Source of the DNA: Myxococcales bacterium
GTDB lineage: Bacteria > Myxococcota_A > Polyangia > Polyangiales > Polyangiaceae
Length of the DNA: 37,781 nt
Reading direction: 5' to 3'
Assembly: GCA_016191785.1 (NCBI GenBank)
Contig: JACPVJ010000208.1
Span: forward strand, 1 to 37,781
In this document: positions 25,517-32,526 of the stretch, one piece after another
Position numbering within the stretch: position 1 is the stretch's first letter
Layout: each line of letters opens with the position of its first letter
Translations under genes and position numbers: made by a program
The notes under the pieces: generated by a model
Databases searched by the model: none
Seen by the model: only the letters and a program-made list of their open reading frames with translations
Told to the model about the DNA's origin: nothing

Positions 25517-26671
25517 ATGTCCGCGCCCACGCTCACACCATTGCTCGAGGGCCGTCGGGTCGTCCTGTGCGTCGGCAGCGGCGGCGTAGGGAAGACCACG
25601 GTCACGGCCGCGCTCGGCCTGGCCGCCGCCGAACGGGGCAAGCGCGTGCTCTGCCTGACCATCGACCCGGCCAAGCGGCTGGCCAACAGCCTGGGGCTGT
25701 CGAGCATGACCGGGGACGAGCAGGTGGTCTCCCCAGAGCTGTTCGAGCGGGTGGGCCTGCGCGTGGCGGGCCGCCTGAGCGTGATGATGCTCGACACCAA
25801 GCGCACGTTCGACGAGCTGGTGGTGCGCCACGCGTCCAGCCCCGAAGCGCGAGATCGGATCCTGAACAACCGTCTGTACCAGTACGTGTCGACCAGCCTG
25901 GCCGGCACTCAAGAGTACATGGCGATGGAGAAGCTCCTGTCGGTGAAGCGCGACGGCGCGTACGACCTGATCGTGCTCGACACTCCGCCGACCAGCAACG
26001 CGCTGGACTTCCTCGACGCGCCCGAGCGACTGATCAACGCCCTGGACAGCGCGGCGGTGCGCTGGCTGATGCAGGCCTTCGAGCAGTCCGGGCGCTTCAG
26101 CCTGAACTTGGTGGCCAAGAGCGTCGCGGTCGTGCTGCGCGGCATCGGCAAGCTGACCGGCGGCGGGTTCCTGGAGCAAATGGCGGCGTTCGTCACCGAT
26201 CTGAACGACCTGTTCGGCGGCTTCCGCCAGCGGGCCACCGAGGTGTCCGCCGCCTTCCGTGGCCCCGAGTTCGCCTACGTGCTGGTCACCACCCCGGCCC
26301 CGGCCGCGATCCGCGAGGCGCTCTTCTTCGCCGACCGGCTCCACGAGCAGGGCATGCGCCGCGACGCCTTCGTCGTGAACCGAGTCCACAAGCGGCCGCG
26401 GGCGCACCCCAGCCGGGACGAGATCGAGGGAGCCGTCGCGCGTCACCAGCTGACCCTCGGGCCCTCGGGCGCCGAGCGCCTGGCGCGCGCGCTCCGAGAA
26501 GAGACCGAGCTCGCCGAGACCGACGCCGCGGAGCTGGCAAATCTGGATCGCGCGCTCGTGCCCGGCCAGCGCGGTGCCAAGCCGATTCGCATCGAGATCC
26601 CGGCGTTGCCGAGCGACGTGCACGATCTGAGCACGCTGGGCGGCATCGCGAAGCTCTTGTGCCCGGACTGA
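25517..26671 (+). CDS. ArsA/Get3-family ATPase with variant P-loop
   Basis: A 384-residue P-loop ATPase of the ArsA/Get3 (anion-transporting ATPase-like) family. The Walker A is GSGGVGKTT (residues 20-28). Further motifs are TIDPAKRLANSLGL, the long LDTPPTSNALDFLDAP switch and a late VVNRVHKR stretch. Two features argue against arsenite export: the signature lysine of the deviant Walker A (K-GGVGKT) is Ser21 here, and no Cys cluster for arsenite is visible. Similar GSGGVGKTT members are common in Actinobacteria and other GC-rich lineages, with unknown function. No arsB, arsD or tail-anchored client is adjacent. The ATG at 25517 is used. It diverges from the roadblock-like gene and converges on der with 27 bases between the stops. 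Confidence 0.88.
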   Translation: MSAPTLTPLLEGRRVVLCVGSGGVGKTTVTAALGLAAAERGKRVLCLTIDPAKRLANSLGLSSMTGDEQVVSPELFERVGLRVAGRLSVMMLDTKRTFDELVVRHASSPEARDRILNNRLYQYVSTSLAGTQEYMAMEKLLSVKRDGAYDLIVLDTPPTSNALDFLDAPERLINALDSAAVRWLMQAFEQSGRFSLNLVAKSVAVVLRGIGKLTGGGFLEQMAAFVTDLNDLFGGFRQRATEVSAAFRGPEFAYVLVTTPAPAAIREALFFADRLHEQGMRRDAFVVNRVHKRPRAHPSRDEIEGAVARHQLTLGPSGAERLARALREETELAETDAAELANLDRALVPGQRGAKPIRIEIPALPSDVHDLSTLGGIAKLLCPD

Positions 26672-26698
26672 CCTCGTCGTCCGCGTCGGGCCGGCGCC

Positions 26699-28024
26699 TC
26701 ACTCTTCTCGTTTGCCTCTGCCCCGGAAGACCAGCTCGATCGGCACGCACTCGAAGCCGAAGGTCTTCCGGATCTGGTTGATCACGTAGCGCTTGTAGCT
26801 CTCTTTGATGTGCTCGGGAGCGTTCGACACCGCCACGAACACCGGCGGGGACGAGCGCGCCTGGGTGATGAAGTAGATGCGCGGCGCACGCCCTTTGTGG
26901 GTCGGCGGCGTGCGGTGTTCGAGCACCGTCGCGAAGAAGCGATTCAGCTCCCCGGTGGTCACCCGCCGATCGAACTCTTCGGCGGCCTTGCGCACGGTGC
27001 GCATCAGGTCTTGCACGCCCCAGCCGTTCTTGGCCGACACCTGGACCAAGGGCGCCCAGGGCGCGAACCGGAGGGAGTCGCGCACCTGCTCTTCGGCCCG
27101 CTTGCGGCCGGCCTTGTCGAGCAGGTCGGTCTTGTTCAGGCCGATCACCACCGCCCGCCCGCGCTCGGCCACCAGGCCCATCAGGCGCGCGTCCTGCTCG
27201 GCGATGCCCTCGGTGGCTTCACAGAGCAACACCACGACCTGGGCCCGCTCCATGCTGCGGATCGCGCGGATCACGCTGGCGGCCTCGACGCCGCGCTCCA
27301 CCTTGGCCCGTCGCCGGATCCCGGCGGTGTCGACCACGATGAAGGCCTGGCCGTCGATCTCGATTCGGGTGTCGACCGGATCCCGGGTCGTGCCCGGGCG
27401 ATCGTCCACCAGCGACCGCTCGGACTTCGCCAGTCGGTTGACCAGCGACGACTTCCCGGCGTTGGGACGACCGACGATCGCGACGCGGATTGCGCCGCCG
27501 TCGGCGCTCGGCTCACCCTCCGGGTCCCCCGGCGGCAGCACCGCTCCGAGGGCCGCGATCAGCTCCGCGGTTCCACGCCCGTGCAGCGCCGACACCGGGA
27601 TGAGCGAGGGCACGCCCATTTCGTACAGCTCGTTGGCGACCATCGCCTTGTGCCGGTCGTCGGACTTGTTCGCGACGAAGAGGACCGGCTTTTCGCTGCG
27701 CCGCAGGAGCTTCACCGCTTCGCGGTCCGCCAGAGTCGGGGACATCGAGCCGTCGAGCACGCAGATCACCACGTCGGCCTCGGCCAGCGCCGCGCGCACC
27801 TGCCGCGCGATGCCCTGGCGCATCGGGTCCTCGTCGGTGGGATCGAACCCGCCGGTGTCGATCAGCACGAGCTCGCGCCCGCCGAGGTGCACGTCGCCGT
27901 AGTTTCGGTCGCGGGTGACCCCCGGCGCATCGTCCACGATCGCCAGGCGCTTGCCCGCGAGCCGATTGAAGAGCGTGCTCTTGCCGACGTTGGGCCGACC
28001 CACGATGGCGACCACGGGCCTCAT
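26699..28024 (-). CDS. der: GTPase Der (EngA), ribosome assembly
   Basis: Der is the double-GTPase needed for maturation of the 50S subunit. The 441-residue protein has two tandem G domains and a C-terminal KH-like domain. G1 motifs are GRPNVGKS (Lys15) and GRPNAGKS (about Lys190); both domains show the D-x-x-G switch (DTGGF; DTAGI) and NKxD motifs (NKSD, NKTD). The end (YFITQARSSPPVFVAVSNAP, IRKTFGFECVPIELVFRGRG) is the classic Der C-terminus. The ATG at 28024 (MRPVVAIVGRPNV) is the conserved start; an in-frame extension upstream falls inside era. It overlaps the era stop by four bases (ATGA), so the two ribosome-assembly GTPases are translationally coupled. Confidence 0.97.
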   Translation of the reverse strand: MRPVVAIVGRPNVGKSTLFNRLAGKRLAIVDDAPGVTRDRNYGDVHLGGRELVLIDTGGFDPTDEDPMRQGIARQVRAALAEADVVICVLDGSMSPTLADREAVKLLRRSEKPVLFVANKSDDRHKAMVANELYEMGVPSLIPVSALHGRGTAELIAALGAVLPPGDPEGEPSADGGAIRVAIVGRPNAGKSSLVNRLAKSERSLVDDRPGTTRDPVDTRIEIDGQAFIVVDTAGIRRRAKVERGVEAASVIRAIRSMERAQVVVLLCEATEGIAEQDARLMGLVAERGRAVVIGLNKTDLLDKAGRKRAEEQVRDSLRFAPWAPLVQVSAKNGWGVQDLMRTVRKAAEEFDRRVTTGELNRFFATVLEHRTPPTHKGRAPRIYFITQARSSPPVFVAVSNAPEHIKESYKRYVINQIRKTFGFECVPIELVFRGRGKREE

Positions 28025-28986
28025 CGCGGACCTCGCGCGCGGCGTTTCGGGGCGTCGGGGAGGGCGGTCAAGAGGCGCTTCTCGCTGGGCGCTTCGTAGC
28101 CGAGCTCTGCCAGCTGGCGCGGCACGTCCTTCCACTTGGGCGTGATGCGCACGAACAGCTCGAGGTACAGCTTGCGACCGTAGAGTTCTTCGAGCCGCTG
28201 CCGCGCGCCGGTCCCGATCGCCTTGATGGTCGCCCCGCCCTTTCCGATCAAGATGCGGCGCTGGCCCTCTTTCTCCACGTGGATGGTCGCCTTGACCGAG
28301 AGCAGGCGCTCGCGCTCCTCGATCGCGTCGATGCTCACGGCGACCGCGTGGGGGACCTCACCGCGCGCGGCGACCAGGACCTGCTCGCGCACGTACTCGC
28401 GCACGAAGAACGGCGTCGTGCGGTCGGTCAGGGTGTCGGTGTCGTAGCCGGCGTCGCCCTGGGGCAAGAGCTCGACGATCGCGTCGAGCACGCGCTCGGC
28501 GTCACGCCCGGACCGGAGCGTGACCGGCACGAGGGCGGCGAAGGGGTGCATCTGCTCGTAGCCGACCAGCACGGGCAAGAGCTTCTGTTTGTCCCGCACC
28601 AGGTCGACCTTGTTCAGCACCAAGAGGCGTGCCGGGCCCGCGGGCAAGAGGTCGATCACCTCGCGGTCGCGCTCGAGCAGCGCGTCGGGGGTCTTGACGA
28701 GCGCCGGGTCCACGTCCGTCATCACCACCAGCACGTCGGCGGCCCGGGCGACCTCGAGCGCGGTCGCGTTCATCCGCCGGCCGAGCTCGCTCTTCGGACG
28801 GTGCAGGCCGGGGGTGTCCACGAAGGCGATCTGCGCTTCGGGGCGATGAACGACGCCGAGCAGCGCCTCCCGGGTGGTCTGCGGGATGGGCGAGACCACC
28901 GCCAGGCTCTCCCCGAGCACGGCGTTCAGGAACGTGGACTTGCCGACGTTCGTGCGACCGAGCAGGGCGACGGAACCAAAACGCAT
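28021..28986 (-). CDS. era: GTPase Era, 16S rRNA maturation
   Basis: Era binds the 3' end of 16S rRNA and helps 30S assembly. The 321-residue protein starts MRFGSVALLGRTNVGKSTFL (G1, Lys16), followed by the switch PIPQTTREALLGV, DTPGLHRPKS (G3), LNKVDL (G4) and the C-terminal KH domain with KATIHVEKEGQR and ILIGKGGATIK. The G1 loop has Thr in GRTNVGKS where many Era proteins have Pro, which is a tolerated variant. The last 20 residues are a basic Arg/Lys/Pro tail. The stop overlaps the der ATG. A 115-base spacer separates it from the divergent glycosyltransferase gene and should hold both promoters. Confidence 0.96.
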   Translation of the reverse strand: MRFGSVALLGRTNVGKSTFLNAVLGESLAVVSPIPQTTREALLGVVHRPEAQIAFVDTPGLHRPKSELGRRMNATALEVARAADVLVVMTDVDPALVKTPDALLERDREVIDLLPAGPARLLVLNKVDLVRDKQKLLPVLVGYEQMHPFAALVPVTLRSGRDAERVLDAIVELLPQGDAGYDTDTLTDRTTPFFVREYVREQVLVAARGEVPHAVAVSIDAIEERERLLSVKATIHVEKEGQRRILIGKGGATIKAIGTGARQRLEELYGRKLYLELFVRITPKWKDVPRQLAELGYEAPSEKRLLTALPDAPKRRARGPR

Positions 28987-29036
28987 GACGGGCCGGGGCG
29001 CGTCTTCTCACGAGCAGATCCGGGTTCGCAAGCGGC

Positions 29037-29047
29037 TTGTCCGACAA
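29037..29047. promoter_or_regulatory. Perfect 11-bp inverted repeat in the era/glycosyltransferase spacer
   Basis: TTGTC-C-GACAA is a perfect palindrome around a single central base, 51 bases before the era start and 55 before the glycosyltransferase start. Its placement between divergent genes suits an operator; no regulator is identified. Confidence 0.3.
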
Positions 29048-29101
29048 TCCCCTTTATCCTCGGAAACTTCTGCTAAGGTCCCGCCCGCTTCGCCTTCTGC
29101 C

Positions 29102-31663
29102 ATGAGCATGTCGGACATCGATCGATCGAGCGGGGACCTCGCGGAAGCCGACGGCACGGGCGCGGCCGCGAGCGCGCCGCCACGTGCCGCCAGCGCCGGC
29201 GCCGAGCGCAGCCGGGGTGGCCGCGTGCTGGTCGCCGTCGCGTTCCTGCTCCTCCTCGCCAGCCTCTTCGGCCCCATCGCCCAAAGCGGCATCTGGGATC
29301 CCTTCGAGCTCCGGGTCGCCGAGCTGTCGCGGCGCATCGCCCTCACCTTGCTGGGTGCCACCGGCCTCGCGATCGAGGGCTCGACCAACGGCGTGCCCAC
29401 GCTGGGCGAGCTGTCCCGGGGGCAGCTGCCGTTCACCTCCATCGCCATCGGGTTCAAGCTCTTCGGGCTGCACGAGTGGGCCGGGCGGCTGCCCCTCGCG
29501 ATCTGGGGCGTGCTGGGTGCGCTCTCGACCTACGCGCTGGTGTCGCGTCTAGCCGATCGGGTGGCCGGCGCCTTCGCGGTGCTCGCGCTCGGGAGCATGC
29601 CGCTCTACTTCCTGCACTCACGCACGATGCTGGGCGACATCGTCACGATGTCGTCGCTGGCCATGGCCGCCGCGGGCCTGGGCCTCGCGACCTTCGATAC
29701 CGAGGCCTCGACCGCGAAACGGGTGGCGTGGCTCGTGCTCGGGCTCGCGGGGCTGGGTGCCGGGTTCGGCGCGCGCGGCCTCTTGATCGGTGTGCTTCCG
29801 CCGGCGCTGAGCGTGGGGGTCACCTGGGGGCTCGTCCGGTCGCGCCTGGGTCGCGACCGCCTGAGCGACGGGGTCGGGGTGCTGGCGGGGGTCATCGGCC
29901 TCGTGGCGCTGGTCATCGGGCTTCGCGCCCTGGGGCGCGCCGGCGCAGAGCCCACCCAGCTGTCGCTGGCGCTGGGCGCGGTGGTCAAGCCGACCAAGAT
30001 GCTGCCCACCTACGACGCCGTGATCCACTACCTGGGGCACGGCCTCTTTCCTTGGAGCGCGGTGGTGCCCCTGGCCGTCGGGCGCCTGCTCTCCCCGCCG
30101 CACGGCGTGGCCCAAGGCCGAGTCGTGCCCGAGACGGCGCTGCGCTTGCTCTCGATCCTGGTCGCGGCCATCGCCTTCGGCGCCCACGGCGCGGTCGCGC
30201 CGACGGTGGGGCTCTTGCCCTACGCCGCGGTCTGCTCGCTGGCGGTGATCGCCGCGCTCGCGCTCCGGGATTTCGATCGCGGCGCGCCCGGCTCGCGGGC
30301 CCTCGCCATGGGCGTCGCTGCCCTCGCCATCCTGCTCTACTACGACTTCAAGAACTTCCCCGAGAAGGGGCTGTCGGCGTTCGTCGTCGACGACCCTCGC
30401 TTCCCCGAGAGCTTCAAGGAGTCCGCGCACCGCCTGCTCAAGGTCAGCACCTTGCTCGTGCTGGGCGGGTTCGGTGCGGCGTTCATGGAGCGCACCGAGC
30501 CTCGAGCGCAGCGCTTCGATCGCGAGGAGTACCTGGCCTGGCCCCGGGCTCTCCGCACGCTGTGGTCGGGCAACCTGTGGTTCACCTTCTTGGTCGCCGA
30601 GGCAGCGCTGGTCGGCTACGCGGCGCTGACCTGGCTCAGTCAGCGTCACTTCCACTGGAAGCAATTCGAGACCGCTGGCGAGATGGCGCGGCAGCTCGCG
30701 ACCTGGGGTTACGTCGCCCTGCCCGCGCTGGTGGTGCTGCCGACCCTGGGCCTGTTGGCGCGGGACGTGGTGCGCGAGCTGTTCCTGAGGGTGCCGGTGT
30801 CCCGGGCCACGGTGGCGGCGTGCAGCGTCGCGGCGTCGGGCGCGGTGCTGAGCCTCGGGTACTATCCGAAGCTCGCCGCGCAGATCAGCCCCAAAGAGGT
30901 GTTCGACGCGTACCGCAAGCACGCCCGGCCGGGCGAGGGGCTCGGGATCGTCGGCGTCGGCACGGGGGCGGCCGCGTACTATGCGGGGCGCAACGTCCCG
31001 ACCTTCGACAACGCGAGCTCTGCGTTCAACTGGCTGACCGAAGGGACCGATCGTCGCTGGTTGGTGGTGCGCTCGGGAGACTTGCCCCAGGTCAACTCAC
31101 TCCATCGCGGCTTGCCCACCGCGCCGGGCAACGTGCCGGTGCTCGACGCTCGCTCGAGCGAGATCTTGCTGCTCAGCAACCAGCTCCGAGGCGGCGAGAC
31201 GAATCAGAACCCCTTCTCGGCCTGGGTGCTCGACCAACCCCCGAACCCCACCGTGCGCATGGACGCGAACCTGGGGGGGCAGCTCGACGTGGTCGGCTGG
31301 GAGGTCACCGATCTGAAGGGGCGGCCGGTGGACAGCGTGGTCCCGCGCAAGCAGTTTCAGTTCCGCATCTACTACAAGGTGGTGGCGGCGATCTCGGGCA
31401 ACTGGGAGACGTTCATCCACATCGACGGCTTCCAGCGCCGGTTCAACGGCGACCACCAGACCCTCGAGAACAAGTACGCCTTCCACCTCTGGCGCGTCGG
31501 CGATCACATGGTGGACGTGTTCCCGTTCTCGCTCGAGCCCAACTTCACCCCCGGCGACTACGAGGTCTTCTTCGGGCTGTTCATCGGCAGCCGGCGGCTG
31601 GAGGTGAAGAAGGGGCGCCACAACGACAACCGGCTCGAGGCGGGCCGGATCCGCGTGCGTTGA
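29102..31663 (+). CDS. GT39/ArnT-type membrane glycosyltransferase with C-terminal beta domain
   Basis: An 853-residue inner-membrane protein. After a 45-residue cytosolic N-terminus it has about 11-13 hydrophobic segments (to about residue 590), then a soluble domain. The first loop, SGIWDPFELRVAELSRRIAL, resembles the acidic catalytic loop of GT39/PMT and ArnT enzymes, which use polyprenyl-phosphate sugars to glycosylate proteins or lipids outside the membrane. The tail (about 700-853) is a beta-sandwich-like region (QFRIYYKVV, GNWETFIHIDGFQRRFNGD, PGDYEVFFGLFIGSRRLEVK) typical of myxobacterial members. The ATG at 29102 (MSMSDIDRSS) is chosen over a far-upstream ATG in the same frame. The acceptor substrate is unknown. 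The PilZ gene follows in the same direction after 66 bases. Confidence 0.87.
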   Translation: MSMSDIDRSSGDLAEADGTGAAASAPPRAASAGAERSRGGRVLVAVAFLLLLASLFGPIAQSGIWDPFELRVAELSRRIALTLLGATGLAIEGSTNGVPTLGELSRGQLPFTSIAIGFKLFGLHEWAGRLPLAIWGVLGALSTYALVSRLADRVAGAFAVLALGSMPLYFLHSRTMLGDIVTMSSLAMAAAGLGLATFDTEASTAKRVAWLVLGLAGLGAGFGARGLLIGVLPPALSVGVTWGLVRSRLGRDRLSDGVGVLAGVIGLVALVIGLRALGRAGAEPTQLSLALGAVVKPTKMLPTYDAVIHYLGHGLFPWSAVVPLAVGRLLSPPHGVAQGRVVPETALRLLSILVAAIAFGAHGAVAPTVGLLPYAAVCSLAVIAALALRDFDRGAPGSRALAMGVAALAILLYYDFKNFPEKGLSAFVVDDPRFPESFKESAHRLLKVSTLLVLGGFGAAFMERTEPRAQRFDREEYLAWPRALRTLWSGNLWFTFLVAEAALVGYAALTWLSQRHFHWKQFETAGEMARQLATWGYVALPALVVLPTLGLLARDVVRELFLRVPVSRATVAACSVAASGAVLSLGYYPKLAAQISPKEVFDAYRKHARPGEGLGIVGVGTGAAAYYAGRNVPTFDNASSAFNWLTEGTDRRWLVVRSGDLPQVNSLHRGLPTAPGNVPVLDARSSEILLLSNQLRGGETNQNPFSAWVLDQPPNPTVRMDANLGGQLDVVGWEVTDLKGRPVDSVVPRKQFQFRIYYKVVAAISGNWETFIHIDGFQRRFNGDHQTLENKYAFHLWRVGDHMVDVFPFSLEPNFTPGDYEVFFGLFIGSRRLEVKKGRHNDNRLEAGRIRVR

Positions 31664-31729
31664 GCCGCCGGCGGCCCGCGCCCCGGCGCCGGTTTGGACA
31701 CCGCCGCGATTCGGGGCTAAGGCCGGGGG

Positions 31730-32128
31730 GTGAGTCACGACGACGAGCCCCCGGACGCGTCCGAGCGTCGCCTGCGCGACCGCCGCGCCGCGGATCGTTT
31801 CGACGTGGTCTGGTCGGTGGACTGCGAGGCCGACGACACGTTCCTGTACGCGTCGATCACCAACATCTCCGAGCTCGGCATCTTCGTGCGCACCAACCAG
31901 CCGTTGCAGGTCGGGACGCGGGTGACCCTGCGGTTCGCCGCGCCGGGCGCGGGTGACTCGTTCGTCGTGTCGGGTGTGGTGCAGTGGGTGAACGCGCTCA
32001 AGGTGCTGGGCGAGAACCTGAACCCGGGCATGGGCGTCAGCTTCGTCGATCTCGAGGACGACGAGCGCGAGCGAATCGTCGATCTGGTCCGCACCATCGC
32101 GTACGTCCGCGAGGCCGTGAAGAACTGA
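31730..32128 (+). CDS. PilZ domain protein (TIGR02266-like)
   Basis: A 132-residue single-domain PilZ protein, starting at GTG with a GGGGGG stretch directly upstream. PilZ domains bind cyclic-di-GMP through an RxxxR motif and a D/N-x-S-x-x-G motif. Here the first is in RRAADRFDVVW and the second in ITNISELGIFVRTN, both intact in spacing. Further strands (VTLRFAAPG, VVSGVVQWVNAL, GMGVSFVDLEDDERERIVDL) fit the TIGR02266 branch known from myxobacteria, where single-domain PilZ proteins affect motility and development. The gene may be co-transcribed with the glycosyltransferase. It is followed by the repeat-filled convergent spacer. Confidence 0.92.
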   Translation: MSHDDEPPDASERRLRDRRAADRFDVVWSVDCEADDTFLYASITNISELGIFVRTNQPLQVGTRVTLRFAAPGAGDSFVVSGVVQWVNALKVLGENLNPGMGVSFVDLEDDERERIVDLVRTIAYVREAVKN

Positions 32129-32134
32129 GGGCAC

Positions 32135-32330
32135 GCGTCGGGCAAGGCGTTGCCCTGCAAGGAACGACCGCGTGGCGGCCAAAGCGTGTCGGGCAAGGCG
32201 CTGCCCTGCAAGGAACGGCCGCGTGGCGGCCAAAGCGTGTCGGGCAAGGCGCTGCCCTGCAAGGAACGACCGCGTGGCGGCCAAAGGGTGTCGGGCAGGG
32301 CGCTGCCCTGCAAGGAACGGCCGCGTGGCC
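32135..32330. repeat. 51-bp tandem repeat with a conserved hairpin, four units
   Basis: Units begin at 32135, 32186, 32237 and 32288 (the last is cut at about 43 bases). Each opens with G(T/C)GTCGGGCA. Inside each unit GGGCA(A/G)-GGCG-(T/C)TGCCC can fold (32140-32155 in unit 1). Unit 1 has A-T and unit 4 G-C at the top pair, while units 2 and 3 have A/C, so the five lower pairs are always kept. Units 1/3 and 2/4 also share alternating A/G variants (CGACCG versus CGGCCG). Confidence 0.93.
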
Positions 32331-32464
32331 CACGCTCGGTGTCCGCGGGGAGGACGAAACGCGTCGGTCACGGCGTCGATCCACGCTCGATGACCGCCAG
32401 GGCGCGCCTGGTCGCGCCCCCGTTCGCGGTCGTGGTGGTCGCGTCCCCGTTCGCGGTCGTGGGC

Positions 32465-32512
32465 GCGTTCGCGTTCGCGTTCGCGATCGCGTTCGCGTTC
32501 GCGTTCGCGGTC
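32465..32512. repeat. GCGTTC hexamer array, eight units
   Basis: Three GCGTTC, one GCGATC, three GCGTTC and one GCGGTC run without gaps. A diverged copy of the flanking GTTCGCGGTCGTGG motif precedes and follows the array, indicating local slippage growth. Confidence 0.9.
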
Positions 32513-32526
32513 GTGGGCGCAGTCCG

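Larger units (their letters stand above)
32129..32526. other. Repeat-filled spacer between convergent genes
   Basis: This 398-base stretch lies between the PilZ stop and the anti-sigma stop, which face each other. It holds a 51-bp tandem array (32135-32330), a short unique segment, an imperfect repeat of a CCCCGTTCGCGGTCGTGG motif at about 32418 and 32445, and a hexamer array (32465-32512). It is open in several frames only because the units are multiples of three and GC-rich. I see no ribosome-binding site or family match, so I treat it as non-coding. Confidence 0.75.

Noticed and set aside
25517..26671. Arsenite efflux ATPase (arsA proper)
   Set aside because: The signature Lys of the P-loop and the arsenite-binding cysteines are missing and no arsB or arsD is adjacent, so only family membership is claimed.
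29476..31956. Long plus-strand frame overlapping the glycosyltransferase in another frame
   Set aside because: Arg/Ala-rich with no membrane pattern or domain, while the other frame gives a coherent GT39-type protein.
31735..32313. Minus-strand open frame with a 17-residue repeat (GSALPDTLWPPRG)
   Set aside because: It is antisense to the well-supported PilZ gene; the repeat reads through only because the unit is 51 bases and GC-rich.
32135..32330. CRISPR-like array
   Set aside because: Units are directly adjacent with no unique spacers between them and no cas genes in the window; it is a plain tandem repeat.
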